Shown here piece by piece: positions 7,011-9,720 of a DNA stretch of 9,720 nt; the stretch's first letter is position 1, and each line of letters opens with the position of its first letter. Made by a program: the position numbers and the translations under genes. The DNA is taken from contig CAIUEQ010000261.1 of NCBI GenBank assembly GCA_903898215.1, forward strand, positions 1-9,720, in the 5' to 3' direction. The stretch is from an uncultured Bacteroidota bacterium (lineage in GTDB: Bacteria > Bacteroidota > Bacteroidia > UKL13-3). Below the pieces are notes generated by a model, which did no database searches, was not told the DNA's origin, and saw only the letters and a list, made by a program, of their open reading frames with translations.

Positions 7011-7024
7011 TTGATGCATATCAC
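7011..7024 (-). promoter_or_regulatory. Putative Fnr-type box (TTGAT-N4-ATCAC) upstream of the TPR gene
   Basis: TTGATGCATATCAC matches the Fnr consensus TTGAT-N4-ATCAA at nine of ten specified bases and has the TGA-N6-TCA core also seen at 1567-1582. Its centre, 7017.5, would be near -41 for a transcription start around 6976, 20 nt before the TPR start codon. Binding by the receiver-Crp protein encoded in this window, or by another Crp/Fnr paralogue, is inference. Confidence 0.4.
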
Positions 7025-7219
7025 TGATTGCAATGATATTTGATACGTAAATTTTATATTTAAAATTTTGAAGAGAATTGTTTGAGTATGTTTAAATGAT
7101 GTTTGCTGACGGGTTAGAATGATTCTGTTAAAATAAATAAAACCTTCTTTTTATATTGAGGTTTATAGTTAAAATATTCTATGGAAAATTGCGTTATAAA
7201 TCTGCATTTTTCTGCGAAA

Positions 7220-7235
7220 TATTTTCGTAAATTCG
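7220..7235 (+). promoter_or_regulatory. Two abutting TAnnTTCG octamers, candidate promoter of the DUF4175 gene
   Basis: TATTTTCG (7220-7227) is followed directly by TAAATTCG (7228-7235). Each matches the Bacteroidota -7 element TAnnTTTG with one change (C for T). The second ends 10 nt before the ATG at 7246, so a start from it would give a leader of only a few bases; the first would give a slightly longer one. No clear -33 TTTG was found. Confidence 0.35.
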
Positions 7236-7245
7236 CCCATTACCC

Positions 7246-9249
7246 ATGCAGAACAATTATCATTTACTTTTACAAAAGCTCGATGAGTTTATTCGGAAAT
7301 ACTACAAGAATCAACTCATTCGGGGTGCAATATATTTTACTGCCGCAACACTGATCAGTTTTTTATTGGTGGTAGTGATGGAATATTTTGGACGCTATAA
7401 CTCTGCTGTGAGAGGTTTGCTGATTTATTCTTTTGCCGTATTTGCAGTTTTTTGCTTGATACGATTTGTGATTATTCCCCTCACCAAATTATACCGCATT
7501 GGTAAAACAATCGATTATACTTATGCATCTACAATCATTGGAAAACATTTTCCGGAAGTAAAAGATAAATTGATCAATACCTTACAGCTAAAAAATGATG
7601 CTGATAAAATTACTGACGCTTCTTTGATTTATGCTGCCATCAATCAAAAAACAGAGCAACTAAAACCCATTCCTTTTAATTCGGCAATCGATCTAAATAA
7701 AAATATTAAATACGTAAAATATGCACTTGTTCCGATACTGTTGTATGCTTTAATTTATATTGTTTCACCAGGTATGATAACAGACAGTTCAGAGAGATTG
7801 TTAAAATACAATACCGCTTTTAAAGTAAAATCTCCTTTCGATCTTTTAATTGAAAACAAAGATTTACAAGCACAACAATTTTCGGATTTTGAATTAAAAG
7901 TAACCATTTCCGGAAAAGAAATTCCTGAAGAAGTGAATGTGATAATAAACGGCAACACTTATAAAATGGAGAAAAAAGACAAACTGCATTTCACTTATGT
8001 AATCAGTAATCTTCAAAAATCTGTTTCATTTCAACTTCATGCCGATGCGTTTGTCAGCGATGATTATAAAATTGAAGTTATCGCAAAACCACTTATCATC
8101 AATTATCAAGTTTTGTTTGAATACCCTTCATATATTAACAAAAAAAATGAAACCGTAAATAATCCGGGTGACTTTTCAATTCCTGCAGGAACAATTGTTA
8201 AATGGAAATTCATCACACAACAAACTGACGAAATTATATTGGGTTTTGGTGGTCCGGAAATGATGGCTGAACAAAAAGAAAAAAACTTGTTTACGTATTT
8301 AAAAAAGTTTTTTGTATCCGGAAATTATTATATCAAAAACCATAATGCAAAAGTTCAATCGAATGATTCGATGTTATATGCTATCAATGTTATTCCTGAC
8401 GCATTTCCTGCAATTTCTGTTGAAGATAAAACAGATTCACTTAGCGGGAAACAGGTTTATTTTATTGGTGATGCCAGCGATGATTATGGTTTAACAAAAC
8501 TCACTTTCAATTATCGTTTTATCAAATCCGAACAAAAAGAAAAAGTGCAACAAGGTGTTCAATCAAAATTATTACCTCTTGATAAAAAGGATAAATCATT
8601 TCGATTTTATCATCAATTTAATTTAGATGAAATTAATATTGAACCTGCTGATGAGGTGGAATATTATTTTGAAGTTTGGGATAACGATGGTGTGCATGCA
8701 CCAAAATCATCACGCTCTAAAACAATGTTGTTTAAAGCTCCATCTATCAAAGAACTTGAAGCATCAACTGAAACAGGAAATTCGGCAATGAAAGAGAAAA
8801 TGCAAGAGGCTGTAAAAGAAGCGCAGAAGTTGCAAAAGGAAATGAAAGACCTTAACCGCAAGATGCTCGAAAAACGTGAACTCACTTGGGAAGAAAAAAA
8901 GAAATTGGATGAACTACTCGAACGTCAGCGTGAATTGAATAAAAAGATTGACGAGATAAAAAAAGAAAATCAGCGCAACAATGAAAAGGAAGCTGAATAC
9001 AAAAAACAAAATGAGCAGATCCTCGAAAAACAAAAAGAAATTGAAAAAATGTTTAACGAGGTGATGAATGACGACATGAAAAAAATGATCAAAGAATTGG
9101 AGCAGATGATGAAGCAACAAAACAAAGATCAGATCAAACAGGAGATGGATAAAATGCAGTTGAACAATAAAGATGTGGAGAAAGAATTAGATCGTATGCT
9201 TGAGCATTTTAAACAACTTGAAGTTGAAAAAAATATGAAGACGCTTTAA
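7246..9249 (+). CDS. DUF4175-like membrane and coiled-coil protein, N-terminal frame of an interrupted gene
   Basis: 667 residues in this frame, of a Bacteroidota protein type normally near 1,100 residues and of unknown function. Residues of about 26-47 and 55-78 are membrane helices near the N-terminus (IYFTAATLISFLLVVVMEYF; SFAVFAVFCLIRFVII), and a third spans about 157-174 (YALVPILLYALIYIVSP). Residues 190-500 form a beta-rich region with Ig-like strands (FELKVTISGKEIPEEVNVII; VEYYFEVWDNDG), probably extracytoplasmic. From about 503 on there is a long Lys/Glu/Gln/Met-rich coiled coil. The frame ends at TAA 9247-9249 in the middle of that coiled coil with EKNMKTL. The -1 frame carries on the same heptad pattern, so this stop is not the natural end. 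The ATG at 7246 fits the N-terminal helix and the promoter octamers just upstream. The DUF assignment rests on architecture and recognition by eye. Confidence 0.82.
   Translation: MQNNYHLLLQKLDEFIRKYYKNQLIRGAIYFTAATLISFLLVVVMEYFGRYNSAVRGLLIYSFAVFAVFCLIRFVIIPLTKLYRIGKTIDYTYASTIIGKHFPEVKDKLINTLQLKNDADKITDASLIYAAINQKTEQLKPIPFNSAIDLNKNIKYVKYALVPILLYALIYIVSPGMITDSSERLLKYNTAFKVKSPFDLLIENKDLQAQQFSDFELKVTISGKEIPEEVNVIINGNTYKMEKKDKLHFTYVISNLQKSVSFQLHADAFVSDDYKIEVIAKPLIINYQVLFEYPSYINKKNETVNNPGDFSIPAGTIVKWKFITQQTDEIILGFGGPEMMAEQKEKNLFTYLKKFFVSGNYYIKNHNAKVQSNDSMLYAINVIPDAFPAISVEDKTDSLSGKQVYFIGDASDDYGLTKLTFNYRFIKSEQKEKVQQGVQSKLLPLDKKDKSFRFYHQFNLDEINIEPADEVEYYFEVWDNDGVHAPKSSRSKTMLFKAPSIKELEASTETGNSAMKEKMQEAVKEAQKLQKEMKDLNRKMLEKRELTWEEKKKLDELLERQRELNKKIDEIKKENQRNNEKEAEYKKQNEQILEKQKEIEKMFNEVMNDDMKKMIKELEQMMKQQNKDQIKQEMDKMQLNNKDVEKELDRMLEHFKQLEVEKNMKTL
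9227..9234 (+). other. A7 homopolymer at the frame break (slippery A-AAA-AAT)
   Basis: The zero-frame codons are GAA-AAA-AAT-ATG. The bases A-AAA-AAT (9228-9234) fit the X-XXY-YYZ form of -1 frameshift sites. One extra A, or a -1 slip here, would give EKKYEDALNKLDKIEE, joining the two coiled-coil frames without loss. No strong downstream hairpin or obvious upstream Shine-Dalgarno-like stimulator is visible. Sequencing error in the homopolymer is the plainest alternative. Confidence 0.6.
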
Positions 9250-9720
9250 ACAAACTTGATAAAATTGAAGAGAAACAGGAACAGCTTTCAAAAAAATCTG
9301 AAGACCTTTCTGCCGATAAAAAATTATCGAATGACGAAAAGAAAAAAACTAACGAGGAAATAAAAAAAGAACAGGAAGAACTTAAAAAACAATTTGATGA
9401 GTTGCAAAAAGAATTGAAAGATGTTGAACAAAAAAACAAAGAATTAGAAACACCAAAAGAGCTGGAGAACACCGACAAAGAAGAGAAAGACATTGAGCAA
9501 GATATGAAAGAAGGTGAAGAGCAATTGGGAAAAAGCGACAGTAAAAAAGCTTCTCAAAAGCAAAAAGAGGCTGCTCAAAAAATGAAAGAGATGAGTGAGA
9601 AAATGAAGAAGGGAATGAAAGATGAAGAAGAAAAAGAATTGGATCTGGACATTGATGCTTTGAGGGAAATATTGGAAAATACTGTTCAACTTTCAAAAGA
9701 TCAGGAAGCATTAATGGATA
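9234..9720 (+). CDS. DUF4175-like protein, continuation in the -1 frame (3' end outside window)
   Basis: Reading from TAT at 9234, 162 codons are open to the window edge. The product is a Lys/Glu/Gln-rich coiled coil (YEDALNKLDKIEEKQEQLSK at its start; DSKKASQKQKEAAQKMKEMS later) ending in a less charged helical segment (LDIDALREILENTVQLS). Composition and heptad pattern match residues 503-660 of the preceding frame. No plausible start codon lies near its beginning; the first in-frame ATG is near 9508. It is therefore best read as the rest of the same protein after a frame break rather than as a separate gene. The - strand ORFs over it are Phe/Ser/Leu-rich mirror images of the Lys/Glu codons. 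Confidence 0.8.

Larger units (their letters stand above)
6957..7245. other. Divergent intergenic region between TPR gene and DUF4175 gene
   Basis: 289 nt, very AT-rich, with no credible ORF or RNA gene. The left part carries an Fnr-like palindrome and a weak -7 element for the TPR gene. The right end carries two abutting TAnnTTCG octamers for the DUF4175 gene. The middle (7040-7210) contains only weak inverted repeats (AAACCT 7140-7145 / AGGTTT 7159-7164, and AGAAT-G-ATTCT near 7116) that I would not call functional. Confidence 0.7.

Noticed and set aside
6957..7019. Upstream ATG for the TPR protein
   Set aside because: It places 21 polar residues before a clear signal peptide, and its ATG lies within the Fnr-like palindrome.
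7140..7164. AAACCT/AGGTTT inverted repeat in the divergent intergenic region
   Set aside because: A six-base stem with a 13-nt loop and no T tract or promoter relation; likely chance.
8312..8494. 60-codon + strand ORF inside the DUF4175-like gene
   Set aside because: It is in another frame within a well-supported coding region, with no signal of its own.
8664..9711. Several Phe/Ser/Leu-rich - strand ORFs over the coiled-coil region
   Set aside because: Their composition is what reversed Lys/Glu codons give; they overlap each other and have no supported start.

Overview
The window looks like part of a Bacteroidota chromosome. It is AT-rich, no clear Shine-Dalgarno sequences precede the starts, several genes are preceded by -7-type elements of the TAnnTTTG or TAnnTTCG form, and it encodes a DUF4175-type membrane/coiled-coil protein and a long-form PurF of the kind I associate with this phylum. 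I cannot assign a genus. No tRNA, rRNA, CRISPR array, insertion sequence or phage gene was seen, and most of the content is ordinary core-genome material.

Left part (1-2510, + strand): the C-terminal end of a sensor histidine kinase, then a response regulator in which a receiver domain is fused to a Crp/Fnr-type regulator, then a two-domain universal stress protein. The kinase and regulator are 11 nt apart and are probably co-transcribed. The stress-protein gene has its own promoter region. There, a TATGA-N6-TCATA palindrome sits about 40 bases upstream of the predicted transcription start, the classical activator position for Crp/Fnr proteins. A hairpin followed by a T-rich tract closes the unit.

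Middle part (2544-6956, - strand), in transcription order: a secreted TPR-repeat protein, a secreted thioredoxin-like protein, a 631-residue PurF-like amidophosphoribosyltransferase, the LptB ATPase of lipopolysaccharide export, and a 70-residue predicted lipoprotein. These look like neighbouring housekeeping and envelope genes rather than one pathway. Between lptB and the purF-like gene there is a GGCT/TAGC-rich stretch with a 12-bp hairpin and a T6 run that resembles a terminator pointing along the + strand, against the genes.

Right part (6957-9720, + strand): a 289-nt divergent intergenic region carries a near-perfect Fnr-type box (TTGAT-N4-ATCAC) on the TPR-gene side and two abutting TAnnTTCG octamers on the other. 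A large DUF4175-like gene follows. Its reading frame breaks at a run of seven A's (9227-9233). The -1 frame continues the same Lys/Glu-rich coiled coil without a stop to the window edge, so the gene is either frameshifted (real or by sequencing error) or decoded by slippage.

The most coherent lead is a small predicted regulon. A phosphorylation-controlled regulator with an Fnr-like recognition helix, lacking Fe-S cysteines and a canonical cAMP pocket, may act on Fnr-like boxes in front of the adjacent universal stress protein gene and of the TPR gene 5 kb away. This is inferred from sequence alone.
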